Positions 16,302-24,962 of a DNA stretch of 64,000 nucleotides are shown here, one piece after another. The stretch is taken from the NCBI RefSeq assembly GCF_900116605.1, contig NZ_FPBC01000004.1, positions 280,906 to 344,905 on the forward strand. The letters are read 5' to 3'. This DNA comes from Pseudomonas marincola (GTDB taxonomy: Bacteria; Pseudomonadota; Gammaproteobacteria; Pseudomonadales; Pseudomonadaceae). Within the stretch, counting starts at the first letter, position 1; the number at the start of each line of letters is the position of its first letter. The notes under the pieces are model-generated. The model had not been told where the DNA came from, did not search any database, and saw only the letters and a program-made list of their open reading frames with translations. A program made the translations under genes and the position numbers.

Positions 16302-17491
16302 TGATCGATCACCATTACGAAAAAGACGTAGTCATCACCGGCATCGGTCAATCGGAAGTCGGCCGACCGTCAAATAAGTCAGCAATGCGCCTAACCCTCG
16401 ATGCTTGCCTAGAAGCCATCAACGATGCTGGTTTGCAGCGCAGTGACATCGATGGCGTGGCCTGCTGGCCAGGCGACAACAACAATGGAAACGCGTTTTC
16501 ACCGGTAGGCCCCAGCGCTCTAAAAAGCACGCTAGGCCTCAACGTCAACTGGTTTGGCGGTGGCTACGAAGGCCCAGGGCCTCTGGCCGGTGTAATCAAC
16601 GGTGCTATGGCGATTGCTGCGGGATTGTGCAAACACGTACTAGTCTTTCGTACCATTACCGAAGCCTCAGCACGACTGGTGGATAAACAAGCTGGTGCTT
16701 TGACCAACAAAACACAGGGACGCGACAGTAGCTACGCTTGGCAATGGTTCACACCCTTCAATGTTTTATCGGGTATCAACCTGATGGCTATGTACGCCCA
16801 GCGTCACTTCCATGAGTACGGCACCCGCCCAGAGCAACTGGCGCAAATCGCTATGACCTGCCGCCAGAACGCCATGCGCAACCCTAAAGCACTGTTCCGC
16901 ACGCCAATGACTCTGGACGACTACATGGAGTCGCGGATGATTTCCACGCCGCTACGCATGTTCGACTGCGATGTCCACTGCGATGCGTCGACCGCTATTA
17001 TCCTATCGCGCCGCGATATTGCCCAAGACCAACCTAATCGGCCAATTCGTATTGAAGCAATGGGCGCGGCACTGAATCAACCGTGGTCATGGGACCAAAT
17101 TTCTTTAACCAAAATGGCAGCCTTTGATGTCGGCCAAATGATGTGGTCACGCACTGACTACACCCCGCAAGACGTTGATAGCGCACAGCTTTACGATGGT
17201 TTTTCGATTTTGACCATGATCTGGCTAGAAGCTCTGGGCCTTTGCCCTGTGGGCGAAAGCGGTACATTTGTCGAAGGTGGAACGCGTATCGCGCTCAATG
17301 GCAGCCTGCCAATCAATACCAATGGTGGGCAGCTATCTGGGGGACGCACCCATGGATTGGGCTACCTTCACGAGGCGTGTCTGCAGATGTGGGGACGCGC
17401 CGAAGGACGGCAAACGACCAACAACAGAGTCACAACGGTAGCAGCAGGCGGTGGTCCACTCGGCGGGAGCCTGTTATTGGTGCGCGAATAA
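16298..17491 (+). CDS. ditF: Thiolase-like SCP2/Ltp2-type protein, DitF
   Basis: A 397-aa thiolase-fold protein of the SCP-x/Ltp2 kind. The nucleophilic Cys region of true thiolases is replaced by WFGGGYEGPG (about 84-93), and the C-terminal CxGGG cysteine is Ala (VAAGGGPLGG). The NTNGGQLSGGRTHGLG histidine loop is retained (about 346-361). Loss of both cysteines points to an aldol-lyase (retro-aldolase) rather than a thiolytic enzyme, as known for Ltp2 with its DUF35 partner. The partner is encoded directly upstream with a 4-bp overlap. It would release a short acyl or ketone from a CoA intermediate. Family is sure; the reaction is inferred. Confidence 0.9.
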   Translation: MMIDHHYEKDVVITGIGQSEVGRPSNKSAMRLTLDACLEAINDAGLQRSDIDGVACWPGDNNNGNAFSPVGPSALKSTLGLNVNWFGGGYEGPGPLAGVINGAMAIAAGLCKHVLVFRTITEASARLVDKQAGALTNKTQGRDSSYAWQWFTPFNVLSGINLMAMYAQRHFHEYGTRPEQLAQIAMTCRQNAMRNPKALFRTPMTLDDYMESRMISTPLRMFDCDVHCDASTAIILSRRDIAQDQPNRPIRIEAMGAALNQPWSWDQISLTKMAAFDVGQMMWSRTDYTPQDVDSAQLYDGFSILTMIWLEALGLCPVGESGTFVEGGTRIALNGSLPINTNGGQLSGGRTHGLGYLHEACLQMWGRAEGRQTTNNRVTTVAAGGGPLGGSLLLVRE

Positions 17492-17499
17492 CCTGAGAT

Positions 17500-18285
17500 C
17501 TAGTAGAGAACGCAGGCCACCTCATCACAAAACTCGATCAGTGCCTTGCCCAAGTCGGCAAGGCCTTCTTCATCTCGTTGGCCACGAAACATCACTGCAG
17601 AAACAGTAAAGTCGATGCTGCGTGAAGGCGAATAGACAGGTGCAGCTACTGCGAGAATCCCCACCGAAAAATGCCCATCATCCATAGCCCAGCCGCGCTC
17701 GGCTGCTAACTCCACTTCCTCGCGATAAGTATCGAGTGGCATCGGTCGTGCCCAGCGAATTTTTTCGAACGCACTTTGAATATCAGGATCATCAAGATTG
17801 ATCTGATTCGCAAATAAACGACCGCTGGCCCCCATAAGAATGGGCAAGCGTTGTCCCTCGGCCATATCGATACGCACATCTGTGGGGCTTGCTGCCGAGC
17901 TGACAATAACAATTCGATCTGGGCTCATACGTCGCCACAAAGTGATGGTAACCCGTAAACGAGCGGCCAAATTTTGCAATAAAGGTTTAGCCAGCTGCAC
18001 GCGGTTACCCTGAGTGACCAATTGTTCAACTAAACGCGCAAGGCCCAAGCCAACCGAATAACGCTTGGACATAGCACTAAATTCGACCACCTCTTCATTC
18101 ACCAGCGTGCGCAGAATGTTAAAGCACGTGCTGGGATTGATCGCCAGTTGCCTTGCTATATCTACAGAACGCTCCGGAGTGCCGATTTGGCTTAAGTGTC
18201 TCAGAATGCGAATTGCGTTTGAAACGGGCTTTACGATGACCGCATTAGCCGATTTAGAGCTGTCGCCAACCTCAGAGGAGTCCAT
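17500..18285 (-). CDS. ditR: IclR-family regulator, DitR
   Basis: A 261-aa IclR-type regulator. The N-terminal winged helix-turn-helix (VSNAIRILRHLSQIG... SVDIARQLAINPSTCFNILRTL, about residues 23-65) is followed by the effector-binding domain (GLARLVEQL... LPILMGASGRLF). In BKME-9, DitR is an inducer-dependent activator of ditA3. An in-frame TTG exists at 18297, but ATG 18285 is the better start. It is convergent with ditF (8-bp gap). IclR proteins usually bind palindromes of 12-25 bp, so it is a second candidate for the dyads listed here. Confidence 0.9.
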   Translation of the reverse strand: MDSSEVGDSSKSANAVIVKPVSNAIRILRHLSQIGTPERSVDIARQLAINPSTCFNILRTLVNEEVVEFSAMSKRYSVGLGLARLVEQLVTQGNRVQLAKPLLQNLAARLRVTITLWRRMSPDRIVIVSSAASPTDVRIDMAEGQRLPILMGASGRLFANQINLDDPDIQSAFEKIRWARPMPLDTYREEVELAAERGWAMDDGHFSVGILAVAAPVYSPSRSIDFTVSAVMFRGQRDEEGLADLGKALIEFCDEVACVLY

Positions 18286-18390
18286 GACATATCTCAAAAA
18301 TTAAATGTTGCCAGCATTCTAAACTGAGAATCTTCCATTCCAAAAACTTTTAATACGGAATTAACTCAACAAAGCTGCACATTTCTGTAT

Positions 18391-19959
18391 TCAAGACTGG
18401 AGTATCAAACGTCGGGTTTTCAGATCTTCTCGGCGAAACCGCGCTAGCGCGCACTCCTGTTGATAATCTGCTTGGGTTACACGGGTTTGTTGGCGCAAAT
18501 AATCTAGCCACGACATCACGATAAATCGCTCGATGTATTGATGGTCACTCGTCATGTCTCTAAATAGCTCCCAGCTCTTAGCACCATTGCGCTGCCGGGA
18601 TTTGCCCAGGGCATACACAGTGTCCAGAAAGCCATCGAGGTCTTCGGCTGGCACCTGGTAAACGATCTCGACCGCTACAAGCCCTTCCGTGTGCGAAGCC
18701 GAATCGACAATCTGCGCCGTGTCGCTGATGAGCGCTTGGGCAAAGTCGGCCTCTTGACCTAATTCAACTCGCCCACTGCGCGTTATAAATACCCCAGCCA
18801 ACAGCGCTGCAGCAGATAACAATAGTGTTTGCTGCAGCCCCAAATATTCCGCCAAAGCGCCCCAAGCCACACCACCAGCAGCCATCGAGCCCATCAGAAT
18901 GAGGACATAAATCGATGCAACTCGCGCACGCACCCAGTCGGCTGCATATGTTTGCACCACCGTTGAAATGGTCGCATTAACAGCCATCCAACCGAAACCG
19001 GCGAACACCATCATGGCGCACACCAAGCCTCGGCTATGCGATAGGGCTGCGGTAAACGTGGCAGCAAAAAAGGCAATAACCCCGCATAAAATCAGCCGGC
19101 GCAGGCTCAGTACCCGGCACAAATACGGCAAATTGAGCGCTGCGAGCACCGCGCCACCACCAAGAAATGCCATTAATAAGCCATAGCCACCTGCATCCAT
19201 TACCAGTTCTTGTTTGGCCACAAGCGGCATAAGTGCCCACAAAGCGCTGGCACCGCAGGTGAACACCAACACTTGCTTTAGGGCACTGAACAACACCGCA
19301 GAATGTTGGATATAACGCAAGCCGCTGCGCATTCCGCCGATCAGCGTTTCTGGCGGCAAGCCCTTTTCACGCGGCGCGGGTGGCAAGCGAAACAAAAACA
19401 GCATCACGCCGAACATGCACAAAGCGATGACCACAAATACCGAGGTAGTGTTCCAATAAGCGATCAACGCACCTGCCAACGCCGGGCCTAAAGCGCGCGT
19501 GGCGTTTACCGCGATTCCATTGAGCGACACCGCTGCTGGCACCTGATCTCGAGGCAATACCGTGACCATGGCGACCATCCAAGCCGACATGCCCAAGGCG
19601 CTCCCCGTACCCAGCACGAAGGTTAAACCCAACAGTCCCCAAGTATTTAAGTAAGCGGTATAGGCCAAGGCGCCGAGCACCATAGCGGCAAATACCATTA
19701 TGGCTTGGGTAATGATTAGCCAGCGGCGGCGATCGACCAGATCGGCAATTACCCCGCCCGGAAAAGCAAACAGAAAAACCGGCAAAGTCACGGCAGTTTG
19801 CACCAACGAAACCATGGCCGCCGACTGTGTTAGCGTGGTCATAATCCACGCAGCGCCCACCGTCTGCATCCAGATGGCCAGATTAACAATCGCACCAGCC
19901 AGCCATAAGCCACGAAAGGCTTTGTTGCTAAACGGCGCCCAAGCCGACCCCTCGCCCAT
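18391..19959 (-). CDS. ditE: MFS transporter with extra C-terminal domain, DitE
   Basis: A 522-aa major-facilitator protein with about 12 hydrophobic segments in residues 1-400, starting WAPFSNKAFRGLWLAGAIVNL, and the loop-2 motif GGVIADLVDRRRW. The last about 120 residues form a soluble domain (VEIVYQVPAEDLDGFLDTVYALGKSR...) resembling an antibiotic-biosynthesis-monooxygenase-like alpha/beta fold that is seen fused to some exporters of the EntS/DUF894 group. It sits in the inner membrane. Import or export of diterpenoids is inferred from its place between ditR and ditD. The start ATG 19959 has TGAGGA upstream. Confidence 0.87.
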   Translation of the reverse strand: MGEGSAWAPFSNKAFRGLWLAGAIVNLAIWMQTVGAAWIMTTLTQSAAMVSLVQTAVTLPVFLFAFPGGVIADLVDRRRWLIITQAIMVFAAMVLGALAYTAYLNTWGLLGLTFVLGTGSALGMSAWMVAMVTVLPRDQVPAAVSLNGIAVNATRALGPALAGALIAYWNTTSVFVVIALCMFGVMLFLFRLPPAPREKGLPPETLIGGMRSGLRYIQHSAVLFSALKQVLVFTCGASALWALMPLVAKQELVMDAGGYGLLMAFLGGGAVLAALNLPYLCRVLSLRRLILCGVIAFFAATFTAALSHSRGLVCAMMVFAGFGWMAVNATISTVVQTYAADWVRARVASIYVLILMGSMAAGGVAWGALAEYLGLQQTLLLSAAALLAGVFITRSGRVELGQEADFAQALISDTAQIVDSASHTEGLVAVEIVYQVPAEDLDGFLDTVYALGKSRQRNGAKSWELFRDMTSDHQYIERFIVMSWLDYLRQQTRVTQADYQQECALARFRREDLKTRRLILQS

Positions 19960-19996
19960 GATCTTTCCTCAGCGTGAACCGTTAAATATGCAATGT

Positions 19997-20881
19997 TTAT
20001 TCAGCCAGCGGCTGGCCTAGTCGCCCGACTGCGCGCGCAGGGCTTAGCTGCCTCGGTGTTGCCACTTGATTACGCAGCTGGCCGATGCCTTTAATTTCAG
20101 CCTCGATGCAATCGCCAGGCTGCAGAAAGCGCCCAGTTTCCAAGCCCACGCCATGGCTGGAGCCGGTAAATACCAAGTCTCCGGGGCGCAGGCTAATGCG
20201 CGCATCTAAGTAGTTGAGCAACTCATCCAGAGCGAAAATCATCTGACGAGTGTTGTCTTGCTGGCGCAGCTCTTGATTAACGCACAATTGCATAGTCAAA
20301 CCAGGTTGGCCGACCACGCCCAGTTCATCGGCGGTAACAATCCACGGACCGACCGGTGTGGTGCGGTCCATGGCTTTTTGCGTGAGCAGATCCAAACGCC
20401 CAATTTGCTTGCCGGCATCGCGGGCGCTGATGTCGTTGCCCACCGTATAACCCAGCAGACAGTCACTCGCCCGAGGCTCATCCAACAGTGGCCGACCAAC
20501 CACCGCCACCAACTCCACTTCGTAATCAAGCTGACGGGTTAGCGGCGGATAATTGATTTCGTCATTAGCGCCAATCAGCGCTGACTCAGGCTTCATATAA
20601 GCCAGCGGGTGAGCCGGCGCCTCACTGCCCAGTCGTTTGAGGTGAGTAAGGTAGTTAAGGCCAACCCCAAACACCCTGCTGCCCGGCTCTAACGGCGGCA
20701 ATAGCCGGGCTGCTGATAACGCCATGCACTCAACTGATAACTCCAGCGCCTCACGTGCGGTAGCAGGCACCAGCCCAGCCCAGCTAGCGAACGGCGCATT
20801 AATGCGCCGCAGGCTAGCGGTTTCGGCATCCAGTAACGCCCAGAACGATTCACGCCCTACCGCTACCCGAGCCACGCGCAT
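19997..20881 (-). CDS. ditD: Fumarylacetoacetate hydrolase-family protein, DitD
   Basis: A 294-aa FAH-fold enzyme related to DitM, with GVGLNYLTHLKRLG (about 72-85), the acidic ligand stretch QLDYEVELV (about 117-125) and GNDISARD (about 151-158). It starts 1 bp after the ditC stop, so the two are co-translated. An FAH enzyme next to an extradiol dioxygenase normally processes the meta-cleavage product by hydrolysis, decarboxylation or isomerisation, and that is the inferred role for DitD. Confidence 0.88.
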   Translation of the reverse strand: MRVARVAVGRESFWALLDAETASLRRINAPFASWAGLVPATAREALELSVECMALSAARLLPPLEPGSRVFGVGLNYLTHLKRLGSEAPAHPLAYMKPESALIGANDEINYPPLTRQLDYEVELVAVVGRPLLDEPRASDCLLGYTVGNDISARDAGKQIGRLDLLTQKAMDRTTPVGPWIVTADELGVVGQPGLTMQLCVNQELRQQDNTRQMIFALDELLNYLDARISLRPGDLVFTGSSHGVGLETGRFLQPGDCIEAEIKGIGQLRNQVATPRQLSPARAVGRLGQPLAE

Positions 20882-20882
20882 T

Positions 20883-21842
20883 TCAGCGCTTGGCCAGGTA
20901 CGTTGGCAAATACTCCGGGCAGAGCACTTCTTCAGGCGTCTTTACGCTAGGACCAAGGATTGGGCCAACCATTTCATGGCCCCAGAGGCTGAGTTTTTCC
21001 GGATTTAGTTCAAAGGGATCACCCTGCCACGGCTCAATTTCAGCAATGGTTTCGAAGGCAAAGCCTGATGGGTTGAAATGGTAGAACGACAGGTGCGGGT
21101 CTTGAGCGTGTTGGCCGAGCGTCATCATCATCGGCAGTTCACGCTTGCGCACGATGTCGTAGGTCTCGCCAACATCGCGTACGTTTTTCACAAACAAGCC
21201 GACATGCTGCACACCCATACGGCCTGGCCCGTGACCATAGGCGATATCGTGGCTGGTGTGATGATTAAGCTTGGCGCGGAAGAACCCAGTGCGGCCTTTA
21301 CCAGCGCCTGCGCCATACCAGCTAAAACCCATCACGTTGAGCAGGAAATCTTCCAGCTCAGGGGTGTAATCCGGCGTGATCAGCACCACATGCCCGGCAC
21401 CGCGCTCATCGGCTAAGAAGCCACTGTGCGAGCGCCCCGGTTGAAAGGAACGGGGCAGCCACTTCTGGCCATAAAACAATTCGTGCTGGTAACCCACCGG
21501 ATCGCGGAAGCGGACCAGCTCGCGCACACCACGCTTCTCACACAGCTCGGCATTGCCACGGGTGTATTCGATATTGGCGGCGGCAAGTTTCTTGATGCCG
21601 TCTTCAAAGGCCATACGGCCGACCGCTTCCCAACCGATATACGCAATACGATCAACTTTGCCAGGGTGGAAGGCGTAACGATGACGACGGTCGTCGATGC
21701 GAAAATACAGCGAATCGGGGTCACTCTCAGGACTCTTACCGATGCCAAAACCCATCACTTCTGGGCCGTATTCACGCCATGCGTCCATATTAGGGGTTTC
21801 GAAACCCATGTAGCCAATGCCGATGATGTCCACGTTGTTCAC
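20883..21842 (-). CDS. ditC: Extradiol ring-cleavage dioxygenase (VOC type I), DitC
   Basis: A 319-aa two-domain extradiol dioxygenase. The Fe(II) ligands H151 (GAGHVVLITPD), H213 (GVQHVGLFVKN) and E264 (FAFETIAE) match H146/H210/E260 of BphC. The signature Y254-HFNPSG-FAFE264 and a candidate acid/base H198 are present. It should cleave the catechol of the 11,12-dihydroxylated abietane. The start is uncertain: GTG at 21842, or GTG at 21833, which has AAGGTG upstream. It is part of the minus-strand unit ditA3-B-C-D. Confidence 0.94.
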   Translation of the reverse strand: MNNVDIIGIGYMGFETPNMDAWREYGPEVMGFGIGKSPESDPDSLYFRIDDRRHRYAFHPGKVDRIAYIGWEAVGRMAFEDGIKKLAAANIEYTRGNAELCEKRGVRELVRFRDPVGYQHELFYGQKWLPRSFQPGRSHSGFLADERGAGHVVLITPDYTPELEDFLLNVMGFSWYGAGAGKGRTGFFRAKLNHHTSHDIAYGHGPGRMGVQHVGLFVKNVRDVGETYDIVRKRELPMMMTLGQHAQDPHLSFYHFNPSGFAFETIAEIEPWQGDPFELNPEKLSLWGHEMVGPILGPSVKTPEEVLCPEYLPTYLAKR

Positions 21843-21898
21843 CTTGTTATTGTTCGAGATGAAACGATGCCAATGGCATCTGTCGTAACGCTATTCAA

Positions 21899-22657
21899 CT
21901 AGACGGAGAGCAGGCCACCGTCGATAACAAAATCTGATCCAGTAATGAATGAAGCCTCATCTGAGGCCACAAATACCGCGAGATTCACCACCTCCTCCGG
22001 CTCGCCTGGACGATCCATCAGCACACCATCCAAGAGCAAAGCGCGCACTTTTGGGTCTTCCAGAAACGGGCGGGTACCGGGCGTTGCCACAAAGCCTGGG
22101 CTCAAGCTGACAGCGCGAATACCAAACGGTGCGCCTTCTACCGCTAATTGCCGGGTAAAGGAAACAACCGCGCCTTTGGCTGCCGAGTGCGCCGAGATAC
22201 CGGCGACTTTCGAGCCGCCCCAAGCAGCCGTAGACGATACGTTGATAATCACCCCACGCTGTTCGGCCAAGTGCAGCCAGGCGTATTTAGTGGTGTAGAA
22301 CAAGAGATCCACTTCATTACGAATGGTGTAGTGCCAATCTTCAATCGACAGCTCACTGACCAAGCCAAAGCGTGCAGCAGAGGCGTTGTTATAAAGAATA
22401 TCGATGCGCCCATGTTCAGCAACGGCTGCGTCAATCCAAGCCTTAGCCTGTTCGTGATCACCTAGGTCGACAGGTGCCGTGCCATACAGGGTGAAACCTT
22501 CTGCGCGCATTAGCGCTGCGGTTTCTTCATGGCCTTCGGCAATGCAATCACAACCCACCACAATCGCCCCTTCACGGGCGAAGCGCAGCGCAGCAGCGCG
22601 GCCTTGACCGCCACCGGTACCAGTTATCAGGGCCACTTTGTTTTGTAGACGTCCCAT
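21899..22657 (-). CDS. ditB: Short-chain dehydrogenase-like protein, DitB
   Basis: A 252-aa SDR fold with ITGTGGGQGRAAALRF for cofactor binding (about 9-24) and YNNASAAR (about 87-94). At the catalytic site the usual Y-x3-K reads H-x3-K (SAHSAAKGA, about 152-160), so the proton-donor Tyr is replaced by His. The rest, including the Asn and Ser regions, is normal. By position it is DitB, the presumed dihydrodiol dehydrogenase, yet the substitution makes normal SDR chemistry doubtful. I chose ATG 22657 (GAGG upstream); a GTG extension to 22699 is possible. Confidence 0.85.
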   Translation of the reverse strand: MGRLQNKVALITGTGGGQGRAAALRFAREGAIVVGCDCIAEGHEETAALMRAEGFTLYGTAPVDLGDHEQAKAWIDAAVAEHGRIDILYNNASAARFGLVSELSIEDWHYTIRNEVDLLFYTTKYAWLHLAEQRGVIINVSSTAAWGGSKVAGISAHSAAKGAVVSFTRQLAVEGAPFGIRAVSLSPGFVATPGTRPFLEDPKVRALLLDGVLMDRPGEPEEVVNLAVFVASDEASFITGSDFVIDGGLLSV

Positions 22658-22707
22658 CTGTGCATCCTCAACTAGGGGTGATCGGCTTACGCCCAGCACA
22701 GAGCCAG

Positions 22708-22944
22708 TTAAACAGCGCCGTCAGAATCTGAGATTGGTTCGAGCCAGAGCGCTTCAGCTGGGCACGCCGCAGCGCCTTCGCGCGCTTCTTCCTCAAGCTC
22801 CGGCGGCACGTGGGCAACATCGATATACACCAAGCCATCGTCATCCAGCTTATAGACGCTAGGGCAGATAGCGGCGCACAGGCCGTAACCACAGCAGCGA
22901 CTACGGTCGGCTACGGCTTTGAATTGCACTTTTTCTGTAGTCAT
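22708..22944 (-). CDS. ditA3: [3Fe-4S]/[4Fe-4S] ferredoxin, DitA3
   Basis: A 78-aa ferredoxin. The cluster-binding part RCCGYGLCAAICPSVYKLDDDG (N-terminal third) and the final AACPAEAL give a C-x5-C-x3-CP...CP pattern like P450-type [3Fe-4S] ferredoxins, with an extra cysteine that could allow [4Fe-4S]. In BKME-9 DitA3 feeds electrons to DitA1A2. It is the first gene of ditA3-B-C-D and has a dyad operator candidate 37-61 bp upstream, fitting the known activation of ditA3 by DitR. Confidence 0.93.
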   Translation of the reverse strand: MTTEKVQFKAVADRSRCCGYGLCAAICPSVYKLDDDGLVYIDVAHVPPELEEEAREGAAACPAEALWLEPISDSDGAV

Positions 22945-22980
22945 TGTTATTTTCCAATCAGGTTCAGGCCTGGTAAATTA

Positions 22981-23005
22981 TGAACACTTATTTATTTTAT
23001 GTGCA
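22981..23005. promoter_or_regulatory. Candidate operator (TGAACA-N13-TGTGCA dyad)
   Basis: TGAACA (22981-22986) and TGTGCA (23000-23005), 13 bp apart, match 11 of 12 positions. The spacer has the same TTATTTATT block as the perfect site at 10861-10885. It is immediately upstream of ditA3. Confidence 0.55.
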
Positions 23006-23330
23006 ATTAGTTTTTAACGCATATATGCTCAGCTAAATCTTGCGGTGCTGGCATGAGGTTACCGCCAGACTGCAGTGAGTAGTGGCTCAAAACAACGAAA
23101 AACCGGCAAATAACGAACGCGGCGGGTATCAGACCAGTGAGCTAACGATGTTGTCAGCACAGGCAAATCATTGGTCGCTGAGTCAGATGGTTGAGCTGGA
23201 CATGGGCAAATTTGCGCTTTTAGCCTGAACACCCAGCTCGCCGCCGCTGGTAAATACAACAACCATGCGGCACCGGTATTTTTCACCATGCAGCGCTTGG
23301 CTCAACAAAACCTATAAGGAAGCCAATTCC
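23006..23330. other. Gap between ditA3 and the MFS gene
   Basis: About 325 bp. It must carry the promoter of the plus-strand MFS-ferredoxin-reductase genes, but I see no further clear motif. A 76-codon minus frame (23059-23289) has no ribosome site or recognisable similarity and is not called. Confidence 0.4.
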
Positions 23331-24593
23331 ATGCTCACGTCGAAAAACGAAGCAGCTATTGATCTCCAGGAATTCCGGCAAGGCTGGAAGATACTGCTGC
23401 TGGCTGTCGCCGGCGTTGCCATCAGTATTAACGCGGCGCTGCTCTATGGCTTTGGCACCCTAGTAGTGCCCCTGGGCGATGCCTTTGGCTGGAGCAAGAG
23501 CGAACTACAAGCCAGCATCACCTTCCTATTTGGCGGCGCCGTCGTGTCATTGCAACTGGTTGGCTGGTTCAACCTGCGTTTCGGCATGAAACGGGTGACC
23601 GTGATCTCGCTAGTGCTGTTGTCTAGCGGTTATCTGGCAACCACGCAACTGACTCAGTCGATCTGGTCGATGTATATCGCCTTTGCCATTCTGCCAATCG
23701 TCGGCATGGGTGCGCTGGCCGTGACCTGGACTCAACTGCTGAGCCTTTGGTACGACCAAAATCGTGGCCTCGCTCTAGCCATCGGCCTGTCTGGCACAGG
23801 CATTACCGCCGCGACCATTCCGCGCCTGATGACCTGGGGTATTGAGCAGTGGGATTGGCGCGCCGCTTTTGTGATTCTGGCCCTGCTCAATCTACTGGTG
23901 TTGCTGCCATTGATTTTGTTGTGGTTCAAACTGCCCACTGCCAATGACGCCCAGCACAGCGGCGCAGCCCCAGTGCAATTAACTGGGGTAAGTTTTCGCG
24001 AAGGCATGGGCTCGCTAAAGTTCTGGACCTGCAACTTGGCGCTAGGTCTAGTGATTTCAGCGATTGTCGGCATGGTCACCAGTACCGTGCCCATGCTGCA
24101 GGCCAAAGGCCTTTCTGCAAGCGATGCCAGCATCATCTTCAGCTGCTTTGGGATATCGCTGATCTTTGGCCGCATGTTGATTGGCTATTTACTTGATCGA
24201 CTATGGCCACCAGCAATTTCCGCGATCAGCCTGGTGCTGCCCGCAGTGGGTTGCTTTATCTACCTGAGCGGTACCACTGAGTTTGCCCCGCTGATGTTCG
24301 CAGCAGTGTTGGTCGGCTTTGGTGCCGGAGCAGAATTTGATATCGCCGCATTTCTGATTGCTCGCTACTTCGGGCTGCGTGAATACGGCCGCCTATTTGG
24401 CGTGCATCAGGGTCTCAATACCGTTGCCTCAGCGTTGGCCCCCCTGCTGTTTGCTTACCTGCTGGCAACTACCGGCGGCTATAACGCGATGCTGGTTTAC
24501 AGCGCAGCGTGCTGCTTGGTCGGGCCCTTATTGCTTCTAACCCTAGGTCGAGTGCCGCGCTTTAGTGCAGCACCATTACCTAGCCATTCTTGA
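23331..24593 (+). CDS. MFS transporter (monocarboxylate/oxalate-formate antiporter-like)
   Basis: A 420-aa, 12-segment MFS protein. The N-terminal part AALLYGFGTLVVPLGDAFGW and SKSELQASITFLF is close to the MFS at 27563-28834, so the two are paralogues. Inner-membrane transport of the acid substrate or a product is likely. ATG 23331 has AAGGA 9 nt upstream; the open frame begins earlier with no signal. It is followed by a ferredoxin (28-bp gap) and a reductase (20-bp gap), probably one operon. Confidence 0.85.
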   Translation: MLTSKNEAAIDLQEFRQGWKILLLAVAGVAISINAALLYGFGTLVVPLGDAFGWSKSELQASITFLFGGAVVSLQLVGWFNLRFGMKRVTVISLVLLSSGYLATTQLTQSIWSMYIAFAILPIVGMGALAVTWTQLLSLWYDQNRGLALAIGLSGTGITAATIPRLMTWGIEQWDWRAAFVILALLNLLVLLPLILLWFKLPTANDAQHSGAAPVQLTGVSFREGMGSLKFWTCNLALGLVISAIVGMVTSTVPMLQAKGLSASDASIIFSCFGISLIFGRMLIGYLLDRLWPPAISAISLVLPAVGCFIYLSGTTEFAPLMFAAVLVGFGAGAEFDIAAFLIARYFGLREYGRLFGVHQGLNTVASALAPLLFAYLLATTGGYNAMLVYSAACCLVGPLLLLTLGRVPRFSAAPLPSHS

Positions 24594-24621
24594 TCCCCCC
24601 TAACAATAATCGGAGCAAATC

Positions 24622-24942
24622 ATGCCCACATTGACGTTTATTGAACACAACGGTACCGAGCATAAGGTTAAAGGCGATGTAGGCCAGTCGGTGATGCAAG
24701 CTGCTACTTTTGCATCCCTACCCGGCATCACCGCGGACTGCGGTGGCGCCTGCAGTTGCGCCACCTGTCACACCTATATCGATGACGCCTGGGTGAGCAA
24801 GCTACAGGCAGCCGAAGGCATGGAAAACGACATGCTCGAGTACGCCTTCGAGCGTCGTGACAATAGCCGCCTGAGCTGCCAGCTAATCATCAGCGAAGAA
24901 ATGGACGGCATGGTTCTGCATCTGCCCTCCTCTCAATTCTGA
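24622..24942 (+). CDS. [2Fe-2S] ferredoxin (adrenodoxin/putidaredoxin type)
   Basis: A 106-aa ferredoxin with the plant/putidaredoxin-type cysteine spacing C40-x5-C46-x2-C49 ... C86 (ADCGGACSCATCHTY and RLSCQL). It also ends with a P450-partner-like tail. It is followed immediately by the FAD reductase gene, so the pair forms a class I P450 electron chain, with the two window P450s as the obvious acceptors. The start ATG 24622 has GGAG upstream. Confidence 0.92.
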   Translation: MPTLTFIEHNGTEHKVKGDVGQSVMQAATFASLPGITADCGGACSCATCHTYIDDAWVSKLQAAEGMENDMLEYAFERRDNSRLSCQLIISEEMDGMVLHLPSSQF

Positions 24943-24962
24943 CTACGCTTTAAGGAGTTTCC

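Noticed and set aside
23059..23289. 76-codon minus-strand frame upstream of the MFS gene
   Set aside because: No ribosome site, odd composition and no known domain.
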